Assembly: GCF_009912395.1 (NCBI RefSeq)
Contig: NZ_WNDO01000013.1
Location: 62,001 to 126,000 of the forward strand
DNA length: 64,000 nt
Reading direction: 5' to 3'
Source of the DNA: Luteibacter sp.
GTDB lineage: Bacteria > Pseudomonadota > Gammaproteobacteria > Xanthomonadales > Rhodanobacteraceae
Every line of letters starts with the position of its first letter. Within the stretch, counting starts at the first letter, position 1. The position numbers and the translations under genes were made by a program. Shown here one piece after another: positions 7,674 to 17,195 of this stretch. The notes beneath the pieces were generated by a model, which did no database searches, was not told where the DNA came from, and saw only the letters and a list, made by a program, of their open reading frames with translations.

Positions 7674-10031
7674 CTAGCGGATAACGTGCAATGGATCGAT
7701 ACGGGAAGCTCTCACAGCGGGGATACCCACTGCGCCCAGGGTAAGCACGATCATGGCTATGCTGACGGAGGCGACGACACCGGCATCGACGATGCGCCAA
7801 TCGGTGATGCGCTCAAGCCACCCCCGGCCCGACAGCCACGCGGCGAGGACAAGACCACTGGCGACACCGGCAAATGCGGATCCACATCCCTGGGACAACA
7901 CGACACCAAGCACATCGGCTGGCGTCGCACCCAACGCGCTCATCATCGCGAAATCGCTTCGCCGCATGGCAACGTCGACCGACTGACTGGAATACAGGCC
8001 GATACACGCCAGTATCAGCGCCACCATCGCGAAGGCCGTCGAGAAGGCCGCGTCACGCAGCGAAGCATCCATCATGCGATCCACATCGGCCTGCAGTGAA
8101 CGGACGTTCGCCACGGCCAACTGAGGAGCTACCTCATGGACCAGGTCGTCAATCATCTTCCGATCAGGGCGATTCATATGCGTCCCACGCAAGAAGACGT
8201 GCATCGACAAGTAGGTCCTTATGTTGTCGAATGTTGATTCGGGTACCTGGGACAGCAGAACAAACACGGCGGGTGGCGGCTCCCTGTCCGGCCCCGATTG
8301 GCGTGTGTCTTCAACGACGCCGACTATGGGCGGAGGCGCATCATGCGCACCAAGCAGTGCCGGCCTCACCACGCTATCCTGTCCGAACGCACGTACATAC
8401 GCCTGGTTGACCAGCGCCACCGGCACGTTTTCAACCTCGTCAAACTGCCGGCCGAGGACAAGGGAAACACCCATGGCGTCGATGGCACCGGGCGTGACGA
8501 CACCGTATTGAACCTGATGTATCAGACCGTTCGCATCGGCGAACGGCATCACAAAACGGCCCGATATGGGCAACAGGCTGGACATGCCCACGCTGGTCAC
8601 CCCCGGCAAGGCATGAAGTCTCTGGCGTAGCTTTTCGAACAGCGTGGCCACATCGCTGACGGTCAGGTACTGCCCCGCATCGGGAGCGATGTCGAAGACC
8701 AGGGCATCCTTCGCTTTGAAACCGACCGGCACGCGATCGAGGTTCCACCAGCGGGCAATCATGCCAACGCTGAGCACCAACAGCATGGTGGCAAGCGCCG
8801 TCTGTGCGAGGGTAACAACCTGCCTCGTACGGCGACCGATGCCAGCGCCGGGGAGAAAGTGATGCGAACGGTGTCCCAACAAATCGGCCGACCGAGCCTT
8901 CATCGGATCACCGAGCATGGCCAAGGCGAGGACGATCGCCGTCACGATGATCGCAAAAACGTGTACGCGCCAGTTGATATGCGACAAGCTTTCGGGTGCA
9001 AACCAATCGTCGAGCAGGAAGCGTGTGTATATACCCGCGAGCAGCCCACCCAGTTGCAAACCAACGATGACCGTCAGGGTGGCGATCACGGCCGCCTCTC
9101 CCAACCCGGGCAACCAGAGTCGATAGCCACGCGCGCCCAACGCGACGCGCAACGCGACCTCTCGGGATCTCGACATCGTACGGACCAGCATCAGCGCAGA
9201 CAGGTTGAGACCGGCGATGGATATCACCAGTACACCGCAGCCGAGGAAGAGCAATAGCAGGGGACGTGCCGACACGGTGATCTGCGCTGAAAGCGTGGAT
9301 GCGCCAAACCCGGCTAACCGATTCTCCGAAATGTGCAACTCGACCGCGTGGCGACTTGCCACCGTCCTGACATGTGTCGCCAAAGACTCGACCGAGGCGT
9401 CGGGCGACAACCAGGCTACCGCCATCAGATTGGAGGTCAGATTCGAGATCGGACCATTAGGGTGCAATGGCAAAAGGAGATCCGCGTCTTCCCGGAAACG
9501 ATAGTCGGGAGGCAACACGCCACGAATGTGGAACGGCTTGCCATTGACCTCGATCGCGCGTCCAATGACCTCAGGACCACCACCGAGAGCCGCTTTCCAC
9601 AGGCGCCAGGAGACGATAGCCTCGTCATCGGCACCCGACAGAGGCTGGCCGGCTATCAGATGAATACCCAGCGTAGGCAGAAAATCCGGATCAACGCGCT
9701 GCGCCCGTAATAACAGGATCGACTCACCCAGTCGCGCGTTGACCGATTCCACCGTACGCGCGACGCCCGTCGATATGACGCCCGCTGGCCGGCCTATCAG
9801 TTCGTACAGACGCGGCGAGATCACCCGCAGAGGCGCGGACGACCCGTAAAAAACGACACGATCGTGATGTGGAAACGGCGGTGGTCGCAACAGTAACGCG
9901 TTGACGGGAATAAATGCGCACACCATGGCCGCCACACCCAGCCCCAGGGTGAGCGATGCAACAAGCAGGTAGGTGGGGCGTCGGAACAGGCCGCGTAGTC
10001 GTCCGACGAGATCCGGCAGTCGGCTGCTCAC
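7674..10031 (-). CDS. ABC transporter permease, FtsX/MacB family
   Basis: This 785-residue membrane protein has the duplicated MacB/FtsX layout. A first TM helix (about 22-45, LLVASLTLGLGVAAMVC) is followed by a ~220-residue periplasmic domain and three TM helices, then a second periplasmic domain and a final TM set. The GTG start overlaps the ATPase stop (GTGA), so the two are translationally coupled. Family knowledge: such permeases move lipoproteins, antimicrobial peptides or peptides out of or within the envelope, usually with an adaptor; no HlyD/MacA-type gene is next to it here. From its place in the same run of minus-strand genes as the precursor and LanKC, I infer lanthipeptide export or self-immunity. 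A role in defence against foreign peptides is the alternative. Confidence 0.87.
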   Translation of the reverse strand: MSSRLPDLVGRLRGLFRRPTYLLVASLTLGLGVAAMVCAFIPVNALLLRPPPFPHHDRVVFYGSSAPLRVISPRLYELIGRPAGVISTGVARTVESVNARLGESILLLRAQRVDPDFLPTLGIHLIAGQPLSGADDEAIVSWRLWKAALGGGPEVIGRAIEVNGKPFHIRGVLPPDYRFREDADLLLPLHPNGPISNLTSNLMAVAWLSPDASVESLATHVRTVASRHAVELHISENRLAGFGASTLSAQITVSARPLLLLFLGCGVLVISIAGLNLSALMLVRTMSRSREVALRVALGARGYRLWLPGLGEAAVIATLTVIVGLQLGGLLAGIYTRFLLDDWFAPESLSHINWRVHVFAIIVTAIVLALAMLGDPMKARSADLLGHRSHHFLPGAGIGRRTRQVVTLAQTALATMLLVLSVGMIARWWNLDRVPVGFKAKDALVFDIAPDAGQYLTVSDVATLFEKLRQRLHALPGVTSVGMSSLLPISGRFVMPFADANGLIHQVQYGVVTPGAIDAMGVSLVLGRQFDEVENVPVALVNQAYVRAFGQDSVVRPALLGAHDAPPPIVGVVEDTRQSGPDREPPPAVFVLLSQVPESTFDNIRTYLSMHVFLRGTHMNRPDRKMIDDLVHEVAPQLAVANVRSLQADVDRMMDASLRDAAFSTAFAMVALILACIGLYSSQSVDVAMRRSDFAMMSALGATPADVLGVVLSQGCGSAFAGVASGLVLAAWLSGRGWLERITDWRIVDAGVVASVSIAMIVLTLGAVGIPAVRASRIDPLHVIR

Positions 10032-10792
10032 AAGAAGGTTTCCAGAGCACGACGCTCATCCAGGCCGCACTCCGCTTCGCGTCGCAATTGCTGGAAGGTG
10101 CTCTCGTCGACGACGCGACCATCGAGCAGGCGAACCACGCGATCGGCCACGAAGCCGAAGCGCTCGTCATGGGTCACCATGCAGATCGTCCTGCCCGAGG
10201 CGTGCAGCCGCGACAGCAGGGCCATGACGGTTTCGCCATTGGGCAGGTCGAGATTGCCCGTCGGCTCGTCAGCCAGAAGGATCGCCGGATCGCCGGCCAG
10301 GGCCCGTGCCACGGCGACACGCTGCTGTTGCCCGCCCGATAACTGCGCCGGGTAGTGGCTCATGCGATGGGCCATGCCTACGCTGGAGAGCGACTCCGCG
10401 GCGCGCTCCATGCGCTCCCGACGTCCCATGCCATGGCGGAAGGTCAGGGGGAGCTCCACGTTCTCCGCGATGGTCAGGTCGGGAAGGAGGTTGAAGGTCT
10501 GGAAGACGAAGCCGATAAGGGTGTTCCTCATCGCCGCGCGCGCATGCCGCCCCAATCCCTGCACGGGACGGCCGGCGACGTGCAGCTCGCCGTACGTCGG
10601 CGTGTCGAGCAAGCCCATCAGGGACAGCAGGGTCGTCTTGCCGCATCCGGAAGGTCCGGCGATGGACACGAATTCACCTTGACGGATATCCAGGTGGATA
10701 TCCGTCAGCACGTGGTTTTCCATCGCACCGGCATGGAACACCTTACCGATGCCGCGCATCTCGACGACGGAGGGGACGGATTCCGTCAACAC
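10028..10792 (-). CDS. ABC transporter ATP-binding protein, MacB/LolD-like
   Basis: This is a complete 254-residue ATPase: Walker A GPSGCGKTTLLSLMG, Q-loop FVFQTFNLLPDLT, signature LSGGQQQRVAVARAL, Walker B ILLADEPTGNLD and switch His in VTHDER. I chose the GTG at 10790-10792 because GCGAGG lies 7-8 nt upstream; an in-frame TTG at 10816 is possible but lacks a ribosome-binding site. The gene is the first of the minus-strand unit that runs ATPase, permease, regulator, kinase, precursor and LanKC, and it is coupled to the permease by a 4-nt overlap. It energises the FtsX-type permease next to it. Confidence 0.9.
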   Translation of the reverse strand: MLTESVPSVVEMRGIGKVFHAGAMENHVLTDIHLDIRQGEFVSIAGPSGCGKTTLLSLMGLLDTPTYGELHVAGRPVQGLGRHARAAMRNTLIGFVFQTFNLLPDLTIAENVELPLTFRHGMGRRERMERAAESLSSVGMAHRMSHYPAQLSGGQQQRVAVARALAGDPAILLADEPTGNLDLPNGETVMALLSRLHASGRTICMVTHDERFGFVADRVVRLLDGRVVDESTFQQLRREAECGLDERRALETFL

Positions 10793-10851
10793 GGCATGAC
10801 CTCGCTTGTCAGGCAAGTACGATCGAGCCTACGCCCGGATCATGTCGGTTG

Positions 10852-11020
10852 TCGCGGTCCCGCGAACGCGGCGTGAAAGCAGTTTTTGCCTATATGCCGT
10901 TATTGCATATCGAATGCACGGTTACGGCAGGCAACATAACGAAAATTAACTATTTATTTACAAATAGATGGCAAGGGATGTCATAAGCAAAATCTAAGCT
11001 TACAATTCGCTTACGGGGTT
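10852..11020. promoter_or_regulatory. Divergent promoter region with inverted repeats
   Basis: This gap between the ABC operon (minus) and the kinase-like gene (plus) contains the only strongly AT-rich patch nearby (about 10930-11010). It holds several inverted repeats: TCGCGG-TC-CCGCGA (10852-10865), CTATTT-N6-AAATAG (about 10950-10967), and a CCGTTATTGC at 10897-10906 that resembles the CCGTATTGC repeats at lanA. Promoters for both directions probably lie here, but I could not place -35/-10 boxes with confidence. Confidence 0.35.
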
Positions 11021-11101
11021 GGGACGCAGTCATCTGGCTGTGGAGTTTCTTGGGAAATGGGCGGTTCATCGCCGGTTTGCCAGGTTCACGGAGAGCCCCG
11101 A

Positions 11102-11911
11102 ATGGTGCAGCAATTCAAGTTGGGCGGACGCACCGCCTGGCTAAAGCGTTACGACCCTGACAACTGGCTCAGGCCCTCACTGGTGCGCGTCTGGAACGCC
11201 CTGGCGTCCCGTCTCGACCTGATGGCACTGCGCTCGCCACCACGCTACTCGGGCGAACAGGCCAAGAACATCGAATTGCGCCGTCTCGAGGCGTTGCGTG
11301 CTTGCGGTGCACCCGTGCCGCGCATCCTGGGCGAAGGACCTCGCAGCCTCATCCTCAGCGACATGGGCCCGACCCTCGCCCACCGCCTGAAGCGTCTGAA
11401 GAGCGCCAACGACGCCGACATCCTGGTGCGGCAGACGGCACAGGCCATTGGCAAGCTGCATCGCCATGGTGGCTACCTGGGCCAGGCGTTCGCGCGCAAC
11501 ATCACGGTCGGCGACACCGGCGTGGGTTTCATCGATTTCGAGGAGGACCCCAGCGAGATCATGAGCCTTGCGCAGGCCCAGGCACGCGACTGGGTGATCT
11601 TCACGACCGGCGTGGGTCCGTATTTCACCGACCGTATGGATGTGCTGAGCGATCTTATCCGTGACCAGGCAAGCCAGGCCGAGCCGCAGGTCGCCCGCGA
11701 AGTCCACCGCATCGCAAGCCGGCTGGGCTTCCTGGAACGCGCAGGGCGCCTCCTGGGCCGCAAGGCGGCAGCGATGGGCGCGGCGATCGGTGCGATACGC
11801 AAGGGCTTCGCTACCTTGGCCATCGCCGCCGTCCTGATCGATGTACTCAGTGATGGCGACTGCGACATGTGGCTCGCCATGGTCGACGTGGTAAGTCACG
11901 CGGCCACCTGA
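11102..11911 (+). CDS. Kinase-fold membrane protein (LPS-kinase/RIO-like), probably degenerate
   Basis: About 269 residues from ATG 11102, chosen because GGAG lies 8-9 nt upstream; an in-frame ATG at 11057 has poorer spacing. It has the outline of a small eukaryotic-like kinase fold: a lysine in AWLKRYDP, a hinge-like ILSDMGPTLAHRL, QAIGKLHRHGGYLG, and FIDFEEDP as the metal-binding loop. At the catalytic loop, where H-G-D-x-x-x-x-N is expected, it reads L-G-Q-A-F-A-R-N, so the catalytic Asp is missing. A hydrophobic C-terminal segment (about FATLAIAAVLIDVLS) suggests membrane anchoring. Similar proteins are found in xanthomonads, but the function is unknown to me. It is divergent from the ABC operon and upstream of the hybrid kinase, with no obvious link to either. 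Confidence 0.6.
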   Translation: MVQQFKLGGRTAWLKRYDPDNWLRPSLVRVWNALASRLDLMALRSPPRYSGEQAKNIELRRLEALRACGAPVPRILGEGPRSLILSDMGPTLAHRLKRLKSANDADILVRQTAQAIGKLHRHGGYLGQAFARNITVGDTGVGFIDFEEDPSEIMSLAQAQARDWVIFTTGVGPYFTDRMDVLSDLIRDQASQAEPQVAREVHRIASRLGFLERAGRLLGRKAAAMGAAIGAIRKGFATLAIAAVLIDVLSDGDCDMWLAMVDVVSHAAT

Positions 11912-11967
11912 AACGCCCCGCACGCTACCATCGCGGGTCATCCATGTGATCCGCGAAGGCTCGCCGC

Positions 11968-14832
11968 ATGTCCGTAACGCCGATCGACCCGACCTGGTTT
12001 CTTCCCGCCGATCGCGAACTGGGGCGACTGATCCGCGACATGGACTGGCGCGCCAGTTCGCTGGGCCCCATGGACACCTGGCCGGACGCATTGCGCCACG
12101 TGCTCGCCACCATGCTGCGCACCGAAGCCCCGATGGCCCTGTTCCAGGGTCCGGAAGGCGTGCTCTTCTATAACGACGCGTATCGCGCCATCGCCGGACT
12201 GCGCCATCCTTCCGTGCTGGGCCAGCCCGTCACCCTGGGCTGGCCGGAGGTCGCCGACTTCAACCGCCAAGTGCTCGCCACGGTGTTCGCGGGGGGCACG
12301 CTTTCGTTTCGCGACCAGCACGTGATGCTCAACCGCACCGGCGAACCGGAAGACGTCTGGCTTCACCTCGACTACAGCCCGCTGATGAACGACGACGGCA
12401 AGGTCGGCGGCGTAGTGGTACTCATCAAGGAGACCACGCACCGGGTGGAGGTGGAGCAGCGCCTTCGCATCGCCCAGCAGGCCGGTGGCGTGGGCACCTT
12501 CGAGTGGTTCCCGGAAACCGGCCGGCTCGAGGTCTCCGACGAATACCGTCGCATATGGGGGCTCCCCGCGCAGGGGCCTGTCACCGACACCATGCTGTAC
12601 ATGATGCTCCATCCCGACGATCGCTCATCGGCGGCGATGAACCGCATGGAGCAAGGCAATCCACTGGACTACGTGGAATATCGCCGGGTGGATCCCGTCA
12701 CGGGCGAGATCCGCTGGATCGCCCGGCGCGGTGAGGTCGTCCGCCATGAAGGCCGCGCCCGGCGCCGTTACATCGGCATCGCCATGGACATTACGCATCG
12801 CAAGGCGGCCGAGGATGCGCTGCGCGCCAGCGAGCAACGCTGGCGGACACTGTTCGAGCAGATGCACGAAGGCTTCGTGATGGGCCGCGCGTTGCGCAAC
12901 GAAGCGGGACGCGTGACCGACTTCGTGATGACCGAACTCAACCCGGCCTTCGAACGGCAGACCGGCATCCCCACCGCCGACGCCGATGGCCGCCGCGTGC
13001 GGGAAGTGATCCCGGATATCGACGACGCGATCATCGAACGCTATGCGCGCCTGCTCGACGAGGGTGGTTCCACCGAGTTCGAGGTGAACGTCCCCGCGCT
13101 CGGCGGACGCTGGTTCGAATCGCGTGCCCGCGCCATCGGCGACGATCGCTTCGCCGCTCTTTTTGTCGATATCTCGGACCGTAAGAAGGCGGAAGCGGCG
13201 CTGGCCGATCTTGCCTCCACGTTGCAGGAGCGCGTGACCCAGCGTACCGCCGAACTCCTGCGCACCCAGGACGCCCTGCGCCAGAGTCAGAAGATGGAAG
13301 CCATCGGTAATCTCACCGGTGGCGTGGCACACGACTTCAACAACCTACTCCAGGTCATCAGCGGCAACCTCCAGTTACTCGCGGAAGACACGGCAGGCAA
13401 CGATCGGGCGAGCCGTCGCGTGTCCAACGCGATGGCAGGCGTGACGCGCGGCTCCAAGCTGGCCGCGCAGTTGCTCGCCTTTGGTCGGCGCCAGCCGCTG
13501 GCGCCCAAGGTGGTCAATATCGGTCGCTTCATCCGCGACATGGACGACCTGCTTCGGCGTACGCTCGGCGAGGCCATCGAGATCGAGACGATTATCGCCG
13601 GCGGCCTGTGGAACACGCTGATCGACCCGGGCAACATCGAGAATGCGCTCCTGAATCTCGCGATCAACGCGCGCGACGCCATGGACGGACAAGGCCGCCT
13701 CACGATCGAGGCGGGCAACGCCTATCTCGACGCCAATTATGTCGATGCCCTCGACGACGTGAGCGCGGGACAGTATGTGCTGCTGGCCGTCACCGATACG
13801 GGCCACGGCATCGACGCCGATATCGTCGACAAGGTGTTCGATCCCTTCTTCACCACCAAGCCGGAAGGACGCGGCACGGGCCTTGGTCTGTCGATGGTGT
13901 ACGGCTTCGTGAAGCAGTCCGGCGGCCACATCCGCATCTACAGCGAAGCCGGCCATGGCACGACGGTAAAGCTCTACATGCCGCGCACCACGCAGACGGA
14001 AGACGTCATCGTGGATATCGACGTCGGTCCGGTGACCGGTGGCAGCGAGACGATCCTCGTCGCCGAGGACGACGACGCGGTGCGGGAGACTGTCGTAGCC
14101 ATGCTCGCCGACCTGGGCTATCGCGTGCTGAAGGCACGCGACGCATCCAGCGCGCTTTCCATCGTGGATAGCGGCATTCCGATCGACCTGCTCTTCACCG
14201 ACGTGGTGATGCCCGGCACGCTCAAGAGCACCGAACTCGCCCGCAAGGCCTGCGAACGCCTGCCTGGGATGGCCGTGGTATTCACCTCAGGCTATACGGA
14301 AAACTCGATCGTCCACGGTGGCCGCCTCGACGAGGGCGTCGAACTGCTCAGCAAGCCGTATACGCGCGAATCCCTGGCCCGCAAGCTTCGCCAGGTGTTC
14401 GCCGCGCAGGCGCAACGCAACGCCGCCCAGCCAATGACAGTACCCTCCATCACGCCGCCCGCCCACCGGAAGGTACGCATCCTCGTGGTGGAAGATGACT
14501 GGCTCGTCCGCACCACGGTCGTCGAAATGCTGCAGTTGCGCGGACACGAGGTCTACGAGGCCGGTGACGCGAACCAGGCGTTCGACGTGCTGGAGAGGCA
14601 GGCCATCGACCTGCTTATTGCCGACGTGGGCCTTCCCGGCATGTCCGGTGTCGAATTGGCGACGCAGGCGCGGGGCCGCCGCGAAAGCCTGGCCGTGATT
14701 TTCGCTACCGGACACGCCAACGTGGCCTCCGTGCAGGCGGACTCCCGCACCGTGGTGCTCGGCAAGCCCTATGGCTCCGATGCGCTGGCCGGCGCGATCG
14801 CCCGCCTGTTCCCCGCTCGCGGCACATCCTGA
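11968..14832 (+). CDS. Hybrid PAS sensor histidine kinase with two receiver domains
   Basis: This is a 954-residue soluble protein with no transmembrane segment. In order it has three PAS-type domains (about 25-150, 155-275, 285-400), a coiled-coil stretch, a HisKA helix with VAHDFNNLLQVISGN (His about 455) and an ATPase domain (N-box NALLNLAINARDAM, DTGHGID, FFTTKPEGRGTGLGLSMVYGF). Two receivers follow, with phospho-Asp in LLFTDVVMPG and in LLIADVGLPG. The H-D-F-N-N-L-L box is typical of PAS-rich HWE-neighbour/cytosolic hybrid kinases whose partner is unlinked. No DNA-binding output domain is present, so the signal probably passes to another regulator. The gene stands alone and is followed by a strong hairpin. 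Confidence 0.92.
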   Translation: MSVTPIDPTWFLPADRELGRLIRDMDWRASSLGPMDTWPDALRHVLATMLRTEAPMALFQGPEGVLFYNDAYRAIAGLRHPSVLGQPVTLGWPEVADFNRQVLATVFAGGTLSFRDQHVMLNRTGEPEDVWLHLDYSPLMNDDGKVGGVVVLIKETTHRVEVEQRLRIAQQAGGVGTFEWFPETGRLEVSDEYRRIWGLPAQGPVTDTMLYMMLHPDDRSSAAMNRMEQGNPLDYVEYRRVDPVTGEIRWIARRGEVVRHEGRARRRYIGIAMDITHRKAAEDALRASEQRWRTLFEQMHEGFVMGRALRNEAGRVTDFVMTELNPAFERQTGIPTADADGRRVREVIPDIDDAIIERYARLLDEGGSTEFEVNVPALGGRWFESRARAIGDDRFAALFVDISDRKKAEAALADLASTLQERVTQRTAELLRTQDALRQSQKMEAIGNLTGGVAHDFNNLLQVISGNLQLLAEDTAGNDRASRRVSNAMAGVTRGSKLAAQLLAFGRRQPLAPKVVNIGRFIRDMDDLLRRTLGEAIEIETIIAGGLWNTLIDPGNIENALLNLAINARDAMDGQGRLTIEAGNAYLDANYVDALDDVSAGQYVLLAVTDTGHGIDADIVDKVFDPFFTTKPEGRGTGLGLSMVYGFVKQSGGHIRIYSEAGHGTTVKLYMPRTTQTEDVIVDIDVGPVTGGSETILVAEDDDAVRETVVAMLADLGYRVLKARDASSALSIVDSGIPIDLLFTDVVMPGTLKSTELARKACERLPGMAVVFTSGYTENSIVHGGRLDEGVELLSKPYTRESLARKLRQVFAAQAQRNAAQPMTVPSITPPAHRKVRILVVEDDWLVRTTVVEMLQLRGHEVYEAGDANQAFDVLERQAIDLLIADVGLPGMSGVELATQARGRRESLAVIFATGHANVASVQADSRTVVLGKPYGSDALAGAIARLFPARGTS

Positions 14833-14833
14833 A

Positions 14834-14867
14834 CGCCAAGACCTTCACCTCAGTGAAGGTCTTGGCG
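14834..14867 (+). terminator. 15-bp perfect stem hairpin after the hybrid kinase gene
   Basis: Arms CGCCAAGACCTTCAC and GTGAAGGTCTTGGCG enclose the tetraloop CTCA two bases after the TGA. There is no T-run, so it may end transcription with Rho help or protect the 3' end. Confidence 0.6.
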
Positions 14868-14881
14868 CCCAACGACGTAAT

Positions 14882-14896
14882 CGTTTACATGTAACG
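14882..14896. promoter_or_regulatory. Candidate LacI/GntR-type operator before bglX
   Basis: CGTTTACATGTAACG is a near-perfect 15-bp inverted repeat (one mismatch) about 85 bp before the beta-glucosidase start, within the only AT-rich patch of that gap. Its form fits a sugar-responsive repressor site. No regulator gene is adjacent. Confidence 0.3.
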
Positions 14897-14980
14897 CCAT
14901 TTACGTGCCCACCAAGCGACGCGATGCCGGTATCCTAGCCCGCTCCCGGCTACGGCCACCCGCTTTGCAGATCGACCGAC

Positions 14981-17155
14981 ATGACCCGTGATTCCCGCAT
15001 CGAAGACCTCATTGCCCGCATGACCGTGGAGGAGAAGGTCGGACAGCTCGGCGTCTTCGCCGATGCCGTGCGCCCCTTCGCTCCGGACATCAACCCCGAG
15101 GTGAACGCCAAGGGTGCCGCCGAAGTACTCGAGCAGATCCGCGCCGGCAAGGTCGGCTCACTGTTCAACGGCGTCGGCGCGACGGAAGGCCGTGAGGCGC
15201 AGCGGGTGGCCGTGGAGGAAAGCCGCCTGGGCATCCCGTTGCTGTTCGGCTCCGACGTGATCCATGGCATGCGCACCGTGTTTCCGATTCCGCTGGGTGA
15301 AGCGGCGACCTTCGAACCCGATCTCGCCGAGCGCACCGCCCGCGTCACTGCCGTGGAAGCGACCGCAGCCGGCGTGCACTGGACCTTCGCTCCGGCCGTG
15401 GACATCGCGCGCGACCAGCGTTGGGGCCGTGTCGCCGAAGGCGCGGGCGAGGACGTGGTGCTCGGCTCGGCGTTTGCCGCCGCCCGCGTGCGCGGCTTCC
15501 AAGGTCCCGACCTGACCGCGAAGGATTCGCTGCTCGCTACGCCGAAGCACTTCGCCGCCTATGGCGCCGTGGCCGGCGGTATGGAATACAACACCGTGGA
15601 TATCGCACCGCAGACGCTGCGCGATGTCCACCTGCCGCCGTTCAAGGCGGCGCTCGATGCCGGCGCCCTCACCATCATGAGCGCCTTCAACGACATCAAC
15701 GGCGTGCCCGCGTCGGCCAACCGCGCATTGATGACCGGTATCCTGCGTGATGAGTGGGGTTTCGATGGCTTCGTCGTCTCCGACTACACCGCCGACATGG
15801 AACTGATCGCCCACGGTTACGCCGAGGACGAGCGCGATGCCACGCGCCTGGCCTTCCTCGCCGGCGTGGACATGAGCATGCAGAGCGGTTACTACGCCGC
15901 TCACCTGGCCGACCTCGTGGAGAAGGGCGACGTGTCCATGGCCGTGCTCGACGAAGGCGTACGTCGCGTACTGCGCGTGAAGGATGCCATCGGCCTGTTC
16001 GACGATCCGTACCGCTCGCTCGATCCCGTTGCGGAAGCCGACACCTCGAAGCTGCCCGAGCACGATGCGCTCGCGCGCGATGCCTCGCGGCGCTCGATCG
16101 TCCTTCTGAAGAACGACGGCGTGCTTCCCCTGCGAAAGCAGGACACACGCATCGCCCTTATCGGCCCCTTCGCGGAAGACCGCGACAACATCGAAGGTTG
16201 CTGGACGTTGTTCGGCGACAAGAGCCGCTACGTCGATATCGCCACGGGTATCCGCGACGCCGTATCCGACGGTCAGCTCGACATCGTGGCCGGTAGCGGC
16301 ATCGAAGACCCCATCGACGGTGGCATCGACGCGGCCGTCGCGGCGGCTAAACGCGCCGACGTGGTGCTGCTCGCCATCGGCGAACCGCAGAACTACTCCG
16401 GCGAAGCGCAGGCGCGTACGCAGATCGTGGTGCCCGCCGCACAACAGGCCCTGGCCGAGGCCGTCGTGGCCACGGGCACGCCGGTGGTCGTGCTACTCAA
16501 GAATGGTCGCGCGCTTGCCCTGTCCGGTGCCGTGCGCGATGCAAACGCGATCCTCGTCACCTGGTTCCTCGGCACGCAGGCCGGCCCGGCGATCGCCGAT
16601 GTCGTGTTCGGCGACTACAACCCGTCCGGCCGTCTGCCGGTGAGTTTTCCGCAGGATTCGGGACAGCAACCCTTCTTCTACAACCACGCACGCACGGGCC
16701 GCCCGGAACTGTCCGACCAGCCACCCGCGTTCAAGGCGCGTTACCGCGAAGTGACCTTCGAGGCGCTTTATCCGTTCGGCCACGGCCTGAGCTATACGCG
16801 ATTCGGATACACCCAGCCGGTGGTGCAGGCCAAGGTCGGCTGGGACGAGACCATCATCGTCAGCGCCACGGTCACCAACACCGGCGAGTTGGCGGGCGAG
16901 GAGGTCGTGCAGCTTTATGTGCATGATCGCGTCGCCAGTCGTGTGCGCCCCGTGCGCGAGCTGAAGGCGTTCCGGAAGATCCTGCTCGCACCGGGCGCCT
17001 CCGAAGAGGTCTCGTTCGAACTGACCCGTCTGGACCTTGCCTTTACCCACGTCGACGGCCATACATTCGATGCGGAGCCCGGCGTATTCGATGTCTGGAT
17101 CACCGGTTCATCCACCACCGGCGACGCGAGCGCGTTCACCCTGGTCAAACCCTGA
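14981..17155 (+). CDS. bglX: Beta-glucosidase, glycoside hydrolase family 3
   Basis: This 724-residue GH3 enzyme has an N-terminal barrel (about 10-330), an alpha/beta sandwich (about 375-590) and a C-terminal fibronectin-III-like domain (about 630-715, NTGELAGEEVVQLYVHD). The nucleophile is the Asp in GFVVSDYTADME; AAEGAGEDVVLGSAFAAARVRGFQG and KHFAAYG are family signatures. Known reaction: release of terminal beta-glucose from oligosaccharides. It begins MTRDSRIEDLIARMTVEEKVGQ-like with no signal peptide, unlike periplasmic BglX of E. coli, so a cytoplasmic location is predicted unless the start lies elsewhere; no upstream in-frame extension with a hydrophobic segment was seen. It is followed 40 bp later by an SDR gene in the same direction. 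Confidence 0.9.
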   Translation: MTRDSRIEDLIARMTVEEKVGQLGVFADAVRPFAPDINPEVNAKGAAEVLEQIRAGKVGSLFNGVGATEGREAQRVAVEESRLGIPLLFGSDVIHGMRTVFPIPLGEAATFEPDLAERTARVTAVEATAAGVHWTFAPAVDIARDQRWGRVAEGAGEDVVLGSAFAAARVRGFQGPDLTAKDSLLATPKHFAAYGAVAGGMEYNTVDIAPQTLRDVHLPPFKAALDAGALTIMSAFNDINGVPASANRALMTGILRDEWGFDGFVVSDYTADMELIAHGYAEDERDATRLAFLAGVDMSMQSGYYAAHLADLVEKGDVSMAVLDEGVRRVLRVKDAIGLFDDPYRSLDPVAEADTSKLPEHDALARDASRRSIVLLKNDGVLPLRKQDTRIALIGPFAEDRDNIEGCWTLFGDKSRYVDIATGIRDAVSDGQLDIVAGSGIEDPIDGGIDAAVAAAKRADVVLLAIGEPQNYSGEAQARTQIVVPAAQQALAEAVVATGTPVVVLLKNGRALALSGAVRDANAILVTWFLGTQAGPAIADVVFGDYNPSGRLPVSFPQDSGQQPFFYNHARTGRPELSDQPPAFKARYREVTFEALYPFGHGLSYTRFGYTQPVVQAKVGWDETIIVSATVTNTGELAGEEVVQLYVHDRVASRVRPVRELKAFRKILLAPGASEEVSFELTRLDLAFTHVDGHTFDAEPGVFDVWITGSSTTGDASAFTLVKP

Positions 17156-17195
17156 TACCGGCTAAGCTTCGTCATCCCCTCGACGGAGCAGCCCC

